A stretch of 64,000 nt of DNA from Neocallimastix lanati (nom. inval.) (GCA_016946835.1 JACVTC010000040.1:585001-649000), one strand, 5' to 3'. Shown: positions 33,654 to 46,313, numbered from the stretch's first letter. Translations and numbers: made by a program. The notes: generated by a model from the sequence alone, not told the origin.

Positions 33654-35865
33654 ATGGGTAAATCAAAAATTGCTAAAATTCCTAATACACCACAAAATCC
33701 ATCTCTTAAACAAAAAAGAAATCTAGAAAAGTATAAATTTTGAATTATTAAATTTTAGAAATATTTAACAATATAATTATATATAAGTTTTAAAGTCTTA
33801 TTAGAAAGATGTAATTTTTTACTTTTATTAATAATTATAATATTTTTTATTTCAATTTGTGTTATTATAAATAAATTCTTTAAAATCAATTATTTTTATA
33901 ATAAGAAATGAAAAAACTACAGATGTTACACCTTCAGTGGCAAAAAATACAAAACCAGGAAACTATAAGCCAGAAAATGAAATTTTTATAGATAAAAATG
34001 ATTTGAATGATGAAGATGAATATGACAATAATGATGATGATTATTCTGATGATTCATATGAGTTTGACGAAGCTGAAACAGCTCAAGAAGCATTTGAAGC
34101 AAAATATTATCACAATAGAAGAGCATTATCAATTAGCAATAAAAATTCTTATGGTAACAAAATTTCAATAAAAAAAGTCAACAATTTATTAGCTAATCAA
34201 AATATTATGATCATTGATAAAAATCAATTCACTGAAACTATGAATAATAATGGATTATTATCTAATGATGGTCCATCCTCATCAAATAATATATCAATTC
34301 AAAATGATAATCAAAAAAATGTGGAATCAATAGATAATAATCAATCACTTTCTAATGGAATTGATTTAGTTGCTTTATATAATAACACTAATTCAATCAA
34401 TAGTTTAAAAGGAGAAATCAGTATATATGAAAAGGATGAAATAGATCAAGATATTAATCCTAAAAAAGAAGGTACATCAACTAAAGAAGAGAATGAAATA
34501 ATAAACAATAGTAAAAAGAACAAAAAGTCATTCAAAAAATATGAAAATTCAAATTTAACTCAGTATGTTACAGAGGATACTGAAGGTTTTATTAAATCAA
34601 AAAAGTCAAAAAATAGAAGAGTTAGTGATGCATTAAACTCAAAAATTGATAAGAACAATGAATCTGATGAACAATCAGATCAATCTTCTTCAAGTCAAAT
34701 GGAAAATTCATCATCAATTCCTGTGAGCAAAAGAGGTTCAATTCAAATTTCCGTTGATAAGAAACAAATTCAAATCCTTTGTGGTTCTAAGACAACACCA
34801 ATAAAGCTTTCAGAAAATAAAAATTTAGCGATTATCGTTAATCCAACATCAATTCAAAAAGAAGATATCCAAGAATTATTAGTATCTCCAACAAAATCTC
34901 GTTCTAAAAATAATAAGCCTTCTATTCCAGTAATTTCTTCTTCACCATTTACTAAAAATCACAATAGAAATAACCACACAAAAATTAATAATAATAAATT
35001 AAATACACCACAAAATATTTCTCCTGGATTTAACAAACCGTCAAGTCCTATTAAAATGTCCAAAAACAATAAAAATAAAACTGTTATTGCTGAATCACCA
35101 CTTTTTTCCAGCTCGTATCCCCCATCGATTAATACTTGTTCAAATAAATACAATCCAACAACAGATAAAGTTAATCAAAATTCAATTAACTATAAATACA
35201 GTTTATTAGATAAATACAACATGAAAAAATCTGCTTCGCCTGTAGAAAACAATAGATGTACAAATAGATTCTTAAAGGATGAATCTGAACTAAATGATGA
35301 ACAACCGAAATTAAGTAAAAAAGAAATAAAAGCCTTAAAAAAATTACAAAAAAATAAAAAATTTATTGAAGAAAACAACAATCTTAATAGCTCTCGTAAA
35401 ACTTATATTGTTGACCATGGTAATAATGAAATATATAATGATATTTTTGGTGGAAAATGTGATACAGAAAGCGAAGAAGAACAATCACCAACAAAAAAAA
35501 GTCAAAAAAAGAAAAAAAATCTCAGCAAACAGCAATCGGAAATATCACAAATAATAAATGATAATGAAGAATTAGAAAGTCCATCAAAAGGAAAGAGAAA
35601 TAAAAAAACCCAAAAAAATCAAAAGTATCAACAACAACAATTTGATAATGAAATTTCTAATAATGTACCAAAGAAAAAGAAAAACAATAAGAATAATAAA
35701 AATAGTTATAAAAATGCTATAACCGAAGATGATGATGATGAAACTTCTCATAGAAAACACAGTAAGAAAAGTAAACATCAAGAACTTGAATTCAATATTG
35801 AAAATATTAGTGATGATGATGATTTGTTCCATATTACTTCCAATATAAAAAATAAAAAAAAATGA
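33654..35865 (+). CDS. Unrecognised disordered protein, acidic N-terminus and Lys-rich C-terminus
   Basis: Two exons, 33654-33730 and 33906-35865 (2,037 nt, 678 aa). The first encodes MGKSKIAKIPNTPQNPSLK; the junction AA|A gives Lys and continues NEKTTDVTPSVAKNTKPGN. An acidic block (NDDDYSDDSYEFDEAE, ~45-75) precedes QEAFEAKYYHNRRALS, then Ser/Asn-rich disorder with SP motifs (ISPGFNKPSSP, SSPIKMSK, KSASPVEN). A more ordered-looking SKKEIKALKKLQKNKKFIEE precedes YNDIFGGKCDTESEEEQSP and a Lys/Asn-rich tail. Several KKxKKNK stretches could be nuclear localisation signals. No known domain is recognised; many SP sites suggest phosphorylation. Gene reality is supported by the long frame and matched intron. 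Confidence 0.8.
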
Positions 35866-36381
35866 ATATAGAAATCCTTATTATCTCATTTTTTATTAAT
35901 AATATTTTCTTTTTATTTCTCTCATTGAATTAATTGTGTTCGTTTATATTTATTTAAAAAAAATTTTTTTACTAAATTTTTTTTTTTTCTATTACTTTTT
36001 TCTATATAAAAAAATTTTTGTAGTTCATACAATTTATTTAAAATATAGTGTAAAAAATATATATATATAAAAATATATAATATATTATAATAATAATAAT
36101 GATTTTTTTATTAATTTATTTAAATAATTTAAAATTATTTTAATTATATTGATAAAATAAAAAATTATAAATAAAGTTAATTAAGAAAATTATAATTACT
36201 TTTTATTATTTAATTAATTAAAAAATTTATAAAAATAAAAATATTTAAATTCAATATTTTATATCATTTTTTTTATTTTCATAAATAGAATAATAAATCA
36301 TAATTATTATTAATAATGATATTATGATAAATATAAATATTTGATATTGTATTTATAAAATTAATTATCCCAATATCATTG
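35866..36381. other. Gene-free A+T-rich stretch
   Basis: Downstream of the 33.7-kb gene. T runs and a TA run at 36050-36070; nothing else is recognised. Confidence 0.5.
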
Positions 36382-36435
36382 ATGAAAATAGTTTTATCTT
36401 CAGTTCTTTGTTTTTCAGTTGGTGCTTTTTTGTAA
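36382..36435 (+). other. Orphan signal-peptide-like exon
   Basis: MKIVLSSVLCFSVGAFL is a short secretory signal-like peptide. Its last codons abut GTAAAT, a plausible donor (TTT TT|GTAAAT). No downstream coding exon is visible in the 470 bp before the heptanucleotide repeat and copia insertion. It could be the remnant of a secreted-protein gene, or chance. 36436-36900 shows nothing else. Confidence 0.25.
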
Positions 36436-36904
36436 ATTATTAATAAAGTTTTAATTATATTATAAAAATAAGTAAATAGTCAAATATATATTTAAATTAA
36501 ATATAAAGTAAATAATTTTCTATGATTTTTCATAACGACATTACAAAAATATATATACTTTTTTTTTGTATAATCATTAAAATTTGCATCTTAATTATAA
36601 TAATATTTTATTTAAATAATTATACATTTTAATAATAAGCAAAAATATCCCTATTTAGTTTTATTATTAAAACTTTTAAGTCTTATATTAATATTTTAAA
36701 TAATAAAATATAATTATGTACTTCAAGAAATTGATTATATTTACTTGAATTTCTTCCAAAAAATATTTTTTATTATAAAACAATAATTTATAAATTTTTT
36801 GATTTAATTTTTTTAATAAATTTATGTATTAAAGTTTTATTATTTATTATAGTATATAATTAAAATTATTTTGATTTTTTTATTATTTATTTTTAATTAT
36901 TTAT

Positions 36905-37186
36905 TTTTTATTATATATTATTTATTATTTATTATTTATTATTTATTATTTATTATTTATTATTTATTATTTATTATTTATTATTTATTATTTATTATTT
37001 ATTATTTATTATTTATTATTTATTATTTATTATTTATTATTTATTATTTATTATTTATTATTTATTATTTATTATTTATTATTTATTATTTATTATTTAT
37101 TATTTATTATTTATTATTTATTATTTATTATTTATTATTTATTATTTATTATTTATTATTTATTATTTATATTATTTATTATTAAT
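36905..37186. repeat. (ATTATTT)n heptanucleotide repeat, left of copia element
   Basis: About 36 heptamers that continue on the other side of the retrotransposon at 44158. The copia element therefore inserted into an existing microsatellite. Confidence 0.9.
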
Positions 37187-37470
37187 TGTTAGATTATGAA
37201 TACGCGTATTAATTTATTTAATTAAAAGAACTCTGAATTAAAAAATATATATGAAATGAAATTATATATATAATTATTTATCATATGATACATATGATTT
37301 ACATATTTTATGAAGATTTTAATACATGTACATGATTAAAGAAATGATTACATAAATTTTTAAAATTAACATGAATAATGTTAATTCAATATAGAATTAT
37401 AATTTAAAAATGTAAAATATATATAATATATTTTGTAGATTTATTTATTTTATTTGTTTATATATTAACA
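37187..37470 (-). repeat. 3' LTR of copia element
   Basis: 284 bp, with TG/CA ends, next to a polypurine tract. Intact relative to the 5' copy. Confidence 0.93.
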
Positions 37471-37484
37471 CTCCCCCTCAAATC
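37471..37484 (-). other. Polypurine tract
   Basis: Minus-strand GATTTGAGGGGGAG lies directly against the 3' LTR, the usual primer site for plus-strand DNA synthesis. Confidence 0.85.
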
Positions 37485-37504
37485 TATTTTTAGGAATACT
37501 AAAT

Positions 37505-39132
37505 ATTTGATTTGCGAAGTAGTATATAGAATTATTATCAGCATATTTTGTTAAAATGTCAGCTAACATTTTCTTTGATTCAATGTATTTTAAAGTAATT
37601 AATTTCTTTTCTAAATTATTCTGTTGAAATGATATTTTATAGCTATATGTTTCATTTTTGGATTTAAATATCCATTTTCCATTGATTTTAAACTTGGTAA
37701 ATTATCAGTGTATATTAAAATTGGTTTTCTAAAGTTTAATAATTCAGATAAGATATTTCTTATCCATGATATTTTTCTGATACATAATGAAGCACCAATA
37801 TATTCTGCTTCGGCTGATGATAGAGCTACTACTGATTGTTTTTTAGAATTCCAACATATTGGACTCTTACCCATAAGAATAATATAACCAGAAGTAGATT
37901 TTCTATCTTCTAAATCTCCAATCAACATAACCAATTATCTCCCCCTGTCCGTCATATGTAATTTTATAGCATTTAGTTTTATTAAGACATTTTAAAATAT
38001 TTAATATTTTGTTCCAATCAGAAATGGTTGGTTCTTCTGCTTTTCTTGCTGCTTTATGTACAGCAAATGCTATGTCGGGTCTTGTACATCTTGATAAAAA
38101 TATTAACATGTCTATCGCACTTTTATAAGTTGACTTATCAAATGGATTTGTATTTTCAGATTTTAAATTATCGCCTACACAGGGTGTATTTCTTTTTATA
38201 TTTTCTTTAATATTAAATCTTTCCAGTATAGTATTTATAAAATTAATTTGTGATATGGTATATATGTTATTATTATTTTCCACTTTTATGCCTAAAATAT
38301 AGTCAACTGGTCCTGATTTAGAAATTTTAAATTTATTTTTAATTTAATTTACTATATTACGAATTTCGTTTTTATAACCAGTGATTATCATATCATCAAC
38401 ATATAAACCAATAATACATACTAATAAATTGTTATTTTTCTTGAAGAAAACGCATTTTTCAGAAATTGATTGAGAAAAACCTTGTTTAATAAGAAAATTA
38501 GAAATGGTAAGATACCATTGTTGATCTGATTGTTTTAAATCATACAGGGCCTTGTTAAGCTTCCAATATCCCCGCCCAAAGTTGGTATCTCCAGGAGGAA
38601 TCTTGACATAAATATCTTTGTCAAGACGCGCATTGAGATACGCAACTTTGATGTCAAGTTGTTCAATAAACCAATTAAATTTAGCGGAAATAGCAAAAAG
38701 TAATTTAAGACAATCAATATTTAAAGTTGGGGAAAAGATAAGTTCATAATCAATACCAAAACGTTGATTAAAACCACGAACAATCAGGCGAGCCTTAAAT
38801 TTAGAAATGTTTCCATTACTATCTCTTTTAGTAGTAAAAACCCATCTTGTGGTAATAATATTTTTATTAGGAGGAACATATTGAACAAAGGTAAAAATAT
38901 TATTAGAATAAAGATTATTTAATTCTTCATTAATAGCTTTTTCCCAATCACGGTGATTAGTGCAGGTAATAGCTTGATGATAGATGGCAAGAACGTAACA
39001 GGAGACAAGAGAGATAATTTTGTCTACATAAGAAGTTTTTCTAAATTTGTGTTTCTTTAAATTTGAAATTAAAGAATTTAATGGCCTTTTGTTATTAGAA
39101 CTAATTGATGAATTAATTTTAAAATTTGGAAG

Positions 39133-39210
<78 letters not shown>

Positions 39211-40064
39211 GATAACTGTCCTAAAATTATGTATATAATAATTATTGATGCACGTGATATACATGAATCTAATGTGGCACAAATGATGAATTGTTAAATA
39301 CATAAAATGCTCACTGTATTATTTACATAAGAATAGAGGTTTAATTCCTAATAAATAAAAATAAATAAACGACATTAAAATTTATTAATCATAAATTTAA
39401 GTGTGTTAACAATTATTATTATTATTATTAATGTTGTCATCTTTATTATTATTATTATTATTGGAATAATTATTATTATTATCATAATTTTTGAAAAAAT
39501 TTAATCTGTGAAACATAGGAGAATTATTGGTAATATTTTTAATAAATAAATTTTTGGAGACAGGTGGAGAAGGTGAGTTGTTATCAATAATTAAAGTTTT
39601 AACACCACTTTTAGAAGTAAAAGGGGGCTTTATGTTTATAATTTTGTTGGAATTATCATTAATAGAAGGATTATTATAAATAGAGTTATTATTCAAAATA
39701 TGTGAATTAATATTATTATCAGATATATTATCATTATTTTGATATATATTATGATTAAAGTGTTTAAATGAATTATTTAAATTATTATTGAATAATTTAA
39801 TATTATCAAATTTTTTTATTTTTTTTAGTGTTAATAAAATTTTTATTATTTTTGTTATATGAAATTAATTTATTATTCATAGTTTATTAGAATTTTTATC
39901 AGTTTCTAAAATAGGATTAGAAAAATTTGCTGTCTCAGAATTATTATTAATTTTTGTGAAATAATAAATACATTTAATATTAAAAAATAAATAAATAATA
40001 TGTAGTACAAATATCAATGTAAAATGTATTTATTTAGTAATTATTAATATTTTATTTTAAACCG

Positions 40065-40098
<34 letters not shown>

Positions 40099-42430
40099 TT
40101 TCTTGATTTATTGATTTTTGAAGTCTTATAAAAATTTACATTGTTTAATGTAGATATATTATTTTTATATTTATTAATAAAATTATTATTTCATAAACCC
40201 AATTGTTTAATTGAGTTTTGTACGTTCGAGTGTTTGTTTTCTTTATTTTTATATATTAATAAATTAAATTTTAACAATTTTTTATTATTGAAATTTTCAT
40301 TATTAATAAATGAAAAATTTTTATTGGAATTATTATCATCAAATTTATTATTAGATAAGGTTTGGTCATTATTAAAAATTTTTTCTTCAAAATTGTTAAA
40401 ATTTTTATTATTAAAATTTTTTTCATTAAAATTGTTCAAATTATTCTGATTTTTTTAGATTTCATTTGAGTCTGAGTTATTAACTGGATTTTCATTATGA
40501 AATTCATGATAATTATTATTGGAATTATTGTTATTTAAATCTATTTTGTCAATAGTTTTTGAACTTGTAGAAATAATATTGGATTTGTTAATGTTATTTC
40601 CGAGAAATTGTTGATTAGATTTATCTACTTTAATAGATGAAATATTATATTTTTCAGATGAATTATTAGAATTTTCATTTATTAAATTTTCATTGTTTTC
40701 GTTTTTATCTAATTCAATATTCACATTGTCAGTTGGACTATAATTTGAAAAATTAAAGCTAAAAAATAAAAAATCTGTGACCTCTTTGCTATTTTTAATA
40801 TTATTTTGAATTTTGAGATTAACTGGCACATTTTCCAAACAATGGATATCACGAACATAGTGTATTTTATAATTGTGATAATCCATGATAATATAGCTAC
40901 TAAATTTTTCGCTATACCCTAGTAAAACGACTTTCTTTGTGTTTGGGGTAAACTTTTTTCTTTTTTAATGAAGGTCTTTATAATAAGTTATGCAATCGAA
41001 TACTTTTATATGGGTAATTTTGATTTTGTAATTAAAAATTCTTCATCAGGTATTTTATTATTGTTACCTGAATGTGGAATTTTGTTGTAAATATAATTAG
41101 CATATTGAACAGCAAAATCCCAAAAATTATCACTAAGACCGCTCCAAAATAAAATAGTTTTGGTGTATGATAATATTATTTGGTTTAGTCTTTCTGCTAA
41201 ACCATTATATGGTATAGAAAATATCTTTTCTATACCATTTTTCTCACAGAAATTACTGACCTTTTTATTATCATATTCTTTTCCTTTGTCGGTTTTAAAA
41301 TATTTTATTTTATTATTTTTAAATAAATTATTAAACTTTTTAAGTGTTGAAATAATTATATTGACAGCATCTGATTTTTCTTTTAATGTAAAAATCCAAC
41401 ATTTTCTTGTGTATTCATCAATAAATGTTAAGATATATCTTTTATTATTTAATGATTCATTTATTGGTCCTACAATATCTGAGTGGATAACCTCCAAAAT
41501 ATCCTTTGCTTTGGGTGTTTCTTTATTATGAGGGCACCTCTTTAATTTCGCAATTCGACGTGCATCTCAAAAATATTGTTTGGTTATTCCGTGCGTAAGG
41601 TCTTTATTATAAAAGTGACCTAATCTTCTATGCCATAATAATTCAAATTCATTATTATTCTTATTTATTGATAATATTGGACGTTTGTTGTTAATAATAT
41701 TATTTTTGTGTATAGCCGTGATACGTAATTCATTGTTTCTATTTGCCTGAAAAAAAGCAATTTTGTTATAATCTTTATCTAATAAGTTTAAATACATATT
41801 GTTGTTATTACTGTTGATCAAAGCATTTATACCCTCTTTTGCCCATTCTACTCCACTAATAATATTTTTAATCACGTCTGGAGAATATAATACATGTTTT
41901 AATATAAAAGTATGATTATTTATGCTGAATTCAAATTCACCATATCCTTCAAATTTACATTCAGTATTATTCGCGCATATTAAATTGATGTTTTCTTTTG
42001 TATAATTTTTCAGGAGCGATTTATTGCATGTTATATGTTCTCCGGCTCCAGAATCATATAACTATATGAATTTTTCATTATTGATTAAATTTGTATTAGA
42101 TTCTTTATTAGTTTCTTTCTCAATATTATTGACGAGTAAATATTTGTCAATAACAAAATTTTTATCATAACGATTAATGAATAAAGTAAACTTTTTGCCA
42201 TTATTATTTGAATGTTGATTATTTTTGGTGTAAGAACTATCTTCATTAATAATTCTTAATTCATTATAATTTAAGTCAAAATTATATTCATTATCTGAAT
42301 TGAATTAATTAATATAATCAATATATCTTTTATTGTTATTGCTTCCCTTATTATTATTGTTTCTTCTTTCTTCATTATTATTATAATATTTATGGTATTT
42401 ACTTCTTGGGTTCTTTGGATTAAAATATCA
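37505..42430 (-). pseudogene. copia pol remnant (protease, integrase, RT, RNase H)
   Basis: Protease: LYDSGAGEHITCN (~42.03-42.06 kb) with catalytic DSGA. Integrase: HRRLGH zinc His pair, but the matching Cys positions now read stop and Arg (YF*DARRIAK, 41.57 kb); then VIHSDIVGP, KTDKGKEYD and NGLAERLNQ supply the D, D, E set. An Asn-rich hinge spans ~39.2-40.9 kb. RT: RWVFTTKRDSNGNISKFKAR, QLDIKVAYLNA, LYDLKQSDQQW and LYVDDMI. RNase H: EDRKSTSGYIILMGK, SSAEAEYIGAS and ADILTKYAD, separated from RT by a small deletion at ~37.93 kb (GYVD|W). Stops near 38.34 and 41.0 kb add to the damage. Confidence 0.88.
39138..39210 (-). repeat. (ATT)n / poly-Asn run in copia pol hinge
   Basis: About 24 AAT codons in the linker between integrase and RT. 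It shows the same Asn-codon expansion tendency as host genes. Confidence 0.9.
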
Positions 42431-43312
42431 TTCTTTAGTAGTGTGTCCTGTCTTATCGCATATTTCGCAAAATTTATTATCAAAATTATTATTGTTCGAA
42501 TTTTTATAATTTTTATAATGATTAAAATTTTTATTATTATTATAATTTTTATAATTATAATTTTTATTATTATTGTGTTTATTGTTATTATGATTATTTG
42601 AGTTTTTGTTATATCCATAATTATTATGTTTACTTTGTCTTTGAAGAGGTTTTTCTTTATTAGTTAATTTTCCAGCATAATCAATTTCCAATGGATCATC
42701 ATTATATGTAGATTTATCAGATTCCAAATCATCGATATTGTTCCACATTGTCAAATCCTCCTTAATTTGGTCGTATAGATTATCAACTTTAGTAGATTCT
42801 TTCAACACTAATTTTCTTTTGTATTTTTCTGGTAAAATATTAATAAAATATTTTAATTTTTCTTTTTCTGTCATGTTTGCCTTAGCTTCATCCATGTTCT
42901 GGAAAATTTTCTTAATTTTTCTAATAGCTTTGGGGATTTCTTCCACCTTATTTGCTTTAATGGATTTTAGTTTTCTAATCCATTGTGTCATATCTTCAGT
43001 TTCCTTGCCATATTTTGTTTTTAAAGATTATATTATTAGGGAAGCAGGTATAATTCCTATTATCTCTTTGTGTATCTTTGAAGTGACAGAGTTGATAATA
43101 AGTAGCCTTACTTGGCTATTTTTACTCTTAGCTTGTTTAATAATATTGTTATCTTTTCCTTGATCTTCTAGTTCTTTAACAATATCTTTCTCAAGGTATT
43201 CAGACAGATCAAGTTTTTCAACGTCTGTGGATATGGTGTCGTACCATATATTATAATTTGTGCCGTTCAAAGTTTTATTTGAGTTAATAATGTCTTCATT
43301 ATTATTTGACAT
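42428..43312 (-). pseudogene. copia gag remnant with damaged zinc knuckle
   Basis: Starts MSNNNEDIINSNKTLNGTNY then NIWYD, the typical copia Gag opening, and runs to an Asn-rich tail and CEICDKTGHTTKE. The CCHC knuckle lacks only its last Cys, which is now TGA at 42428-42430; the frame continues YFNPKNPRSK. Another break lies between 43028 and 42991. Confidence 0.85.
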
Positions 43313-43407
43313 TCTAATAGTTATATTATTTTATTTTATAAAAGTTAATTTTAATTTATTTTATATTTTTATTAATTATATTGTTAACCATTTTATTAAG
43401 AACTCTT

Positions 43408-43423
43408 CATGAGACTCTTAATC
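43408..43423 (-). other. Primer-binding site matching tRNA-Lys(CUU) anticodon arm
   Basis: Minus-strand GATTAAGAGTCTCATG directly follows the 5' LTR. Its complement CATGAGACTCTTAATC is the anticodon stem-loop of eukaryotic tRNA-Lys(CUU) as I know it, with CTT central. The position implies priming by a 5' half-tRNA cut after the anticodon loop, as known for Drosophila copia with initiator tRNA. Confidence 0.75.
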
Positions 43424-44157
43424 TGTTAGATTATGAATATGCGTATTAATTTATTTAATTTAATTAAAAGAACTATGAATTAAAAAATATATATGAAATG
43501 AAATTATTTATATAATTATTTATCATATGATATATATGATTTACATATTGATATACGGGACTTTTATGTGCTATATTTTAATTATAATAATATAGTTATT
43601 TCTTTATTTAATTTATTATTACTTTTCCTAAAAACTAAAAACCCCTTTCTAAATTAATTTTATTAGAAATTGGTTATTATTAAGAAATTACATTTTAAAA
43701 TTATAAAATTTAATAATATGAAATATATTTTAAACATATAATATAAATTATATATATATAAGAATACAATATCTATATTTAAATAATAAATGTATATTAT
43801 ATGTAAAAATATAAAATAAATATAAAATAATACATAATAATATAATATATTATATTATTATGTATTATATAATATAATAAAAATCCTATAAAAGTTAAAT
43901 ATAAGAATATTATTATATTTTAATATGATAATATATAATTATAAAATAAATATACAAATATGTTACTACACATATTTGTTTTAGATCAATATTTTATGAA
44001 GATTTTAATACATGTACATGATTAAAGAAATGATTACATAAATTTTTAAAATTAACATGAATAATGTTAATTCAATGTAGAATTATAATTTTATAAATGT
44101 AAAACATATATGATATATTTTGTAGATTTATTTATTTTATTTGTTTATATATTAACA
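43424..44157 (-). repeat. 5' LTR of copia element, split by a nested insert
   Basis: Equals the 3' LTR plus 444 bp of insertion and its duplication; ~290 bp without it. Confidence 0.92.
43549..43988 (+). mobile_element. Nested solo-LTR-like insert
   Basis: 440 bp, TGATATACGGGACTTTTATG at one end and ...TTTTAGATCA at the other, flanked by ATAT (43545-43548 and 43989-43992). Removing it plus one ATAT restores the LTR exactly as in the 3' copy. TG...CA ends fit a solo LTR of another family; a related copy is at 32565-32946. Confidence 0.8.
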
Positions 44158-44930
44158 TTAATTATTTATTATTAATTATTTATTATTTATTATTTATTAT
44201 TTATTATTTATTATTTATTATTTATTATTTATTATTTATTATTTATTATTTATTATTTATTATTTATTATTTATTATTTATTATTTATTATTTATTATTT
44301 ATTATTTATTATTTATTATTATTATTTATTATTTATTATTATTATTATTATTATTATTTATTATTTATTATTTATTATTTATTATTTATTATTTATTATT
44401 TATTATTTATTATTTATTATTTATTATTTATTATTTATTATTTATTATTTATTATTTATTATTTATTATTTATTATTTATTATTTATTATTTATTATTTA
44501 TTATTTATTATTTATTATTATTATTTATTATTTATTATTTATTTAATTATTATTTATTATTTATTATTTATTTATTTATTTATTATTTATTATTTATTAT
44601 TTATTATTTATTATTTATTATTTATTATTTATTATTTATTATTTATTATTTATTATTTATTATTTATTATTTATTATTTATTATTTATTATTTATTATTT
44701 ATTATTTATTATTTATTATTTATTATTTATTATTTATTATTTATTATTTATTATTTATTATTTATTATTTATTATTTATTATTTATTATTTATTATTTAT
44801 TATTTATTATTTATTATTTATTATTTATTATTTATTATTTATTATTTATTATTTATTATTTATTATTTATTATTTATTATTTATTATTTATTATTTATTA
44901 TTAATTATTTATAATATATTATTTATTATT
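44158..44930. repeat. (ATTATTT)n heptanucleotide repeat, right of copia element
   Basis: ~770 bp of the same heptamer as at 36.9 kb, with a few ATT and TTTA slips. Followed by unstructured A+T to 45200. Confidence 0.92.
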
Positions 44931-45456
44931 TAATTACTTATTAAAAGGATAAGTAATGAATTATATTAATAGATATTAATTTTTTTTATGTATTATAAAA
45001 TAACAATTTCTGTAAATATTTCAATTAGCTATTAAAAACTAATTTAAATTTTATCATAATACATAATTCTTTATTTTGTATTATATAAATAATAAATTCA
45101 TAATATCTGAAATTATAGACATAATACTATATATATTATAGTTTTTTTCTAATAAAATAACAGTTATGAAAAGCTACCAAATGGTGTCTAAAATATTTAA
45201 ATTTTTTTTATTTCCGGTGTGTACCGCCCTCCCCCCCCCCCTCGGGATAGTAGAAATGTTGAGGTAGTCACATACTTCCAAATAGGTAGATTTTTCCCTT
45301 CCGGACAGCCTTATCGAGTGTTCAGCATTGGCGCTCTGACATACATATTATTGTTGAGAATTTTTCTTGTACTTTTTCTCGGAGTGCTTCTCAAATTTCT
45401 AACTTCCCTTTGAAGTGTGAGTTCAGATTAACCTAACCCATATAGATTCGTACAAG

Positions 45457-45741
45457 GGGTGTGGGGCATTTCGCCAAATTGCATTTCGCCAGATTGTATT
45501 TCGCCAATTTTTTGAAAGCATGTGGCGTATTAAAAATGTGGCATTTCGCCAAATTGAAAATTATTAAATAAATAAATAAATCAATAAATAAAATTAAATA
45601 TTATTAATATCGCATAAAAACAATTTTAAAAAATATATATTTTGAATTAATATTTATTTATTTATTCATTTATTTATATCAATACTCTACTTGTCGAAAT
45701 GCAACTTGTCGAAATGCAATTTGGGGAAATGCAACTCTCCC
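45457..45741. mobile_element. MITE 1, MULE-type (9-bp TSD)
   Basis: 285 bp between perfect TCGTACAAG duplications (45448-45456, 45742-45750). Ends GGGTGTGGGGCATTTCGCC and, reverse complemented, GGGAGAGTTGCATTTCCCC; the inverted repeat continues as AAATTGCATTTCG. Non-coding. Confidence 0.9.
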
Positions 45742-45982
45742 TCGTACAAGCTCTCTTAGCAAATGTATCAACCTCAGAAAGATCGCAATTTAGTAGAATA
45801 TGTCTACATCACAAGTAGAGTATACATCTACATGGACATATGGAATCATGTACCCAAATGTTAGTAAAGCCCTGGTAAATATATTTTAAAACTTTAGTTC
45901 TAGCGACCCTCAGTTAGAACAACATCTTTTCTATATTACTAAGGAGATTTAGAATAATGATATAAATATGGGAGATATAATT

Positions 45983-46313
45983 GGTGATCATACATTTCGC
46001 AATGTGGCGTATAATTTTTTAAATAAAGCCATACATTTTTAAGATATTATATACAATCATAAATAAATATATAATAATAATTATTTTTTTAAAAGAAATA
46101 AAAATATATTTTTTCAATTAAATATTATTAAATAACTATTTCCAAAGAAATAATAATATATTCTATTAAAAAGGAATTATATAAAATTATTTTTATAATT
46201 GAATACTAATAAATTATATATATAAAAAAAGAATATTTATTATTTATTTATTATTTGATTATTAAAAACAAGCCATATATAAAATACGCCACATTATGAA
46301 ATGCACTAGATTC
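45983..46313. mobile_element. MITE 2, MULE-type (9-bp TSD)
   Basis: 331 bp between GATATAATT duplications (45974-45982, 46314-46322). Inverted ends TACATTTCGCAATGTGGCGT and TGCATTTCATAATGTGGCGT. Inserted in the same fossil as MITE 1. Confidence 0.88.

Larger units (their letters stand above)
37187..44157 (-). mobile_element. Ty1/copia LTR retrotransposon with both LTRs and 5-bp TSD
   Basis: The element reads on the minus strand, flanked by TTAAT at 37182-37186 and 44158-44162. LTRs begin and end TG...CA. PBS, gag-like region with zinc knuckle, protease, integrase, RT and RNase H occur in copia order (integrase before RT). The LTRs differ by about eight substitutions and two small indels, excluding the nested insert. 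Internal stops and a frameshift make the copy non-autonomous. Confidence 0.93.
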
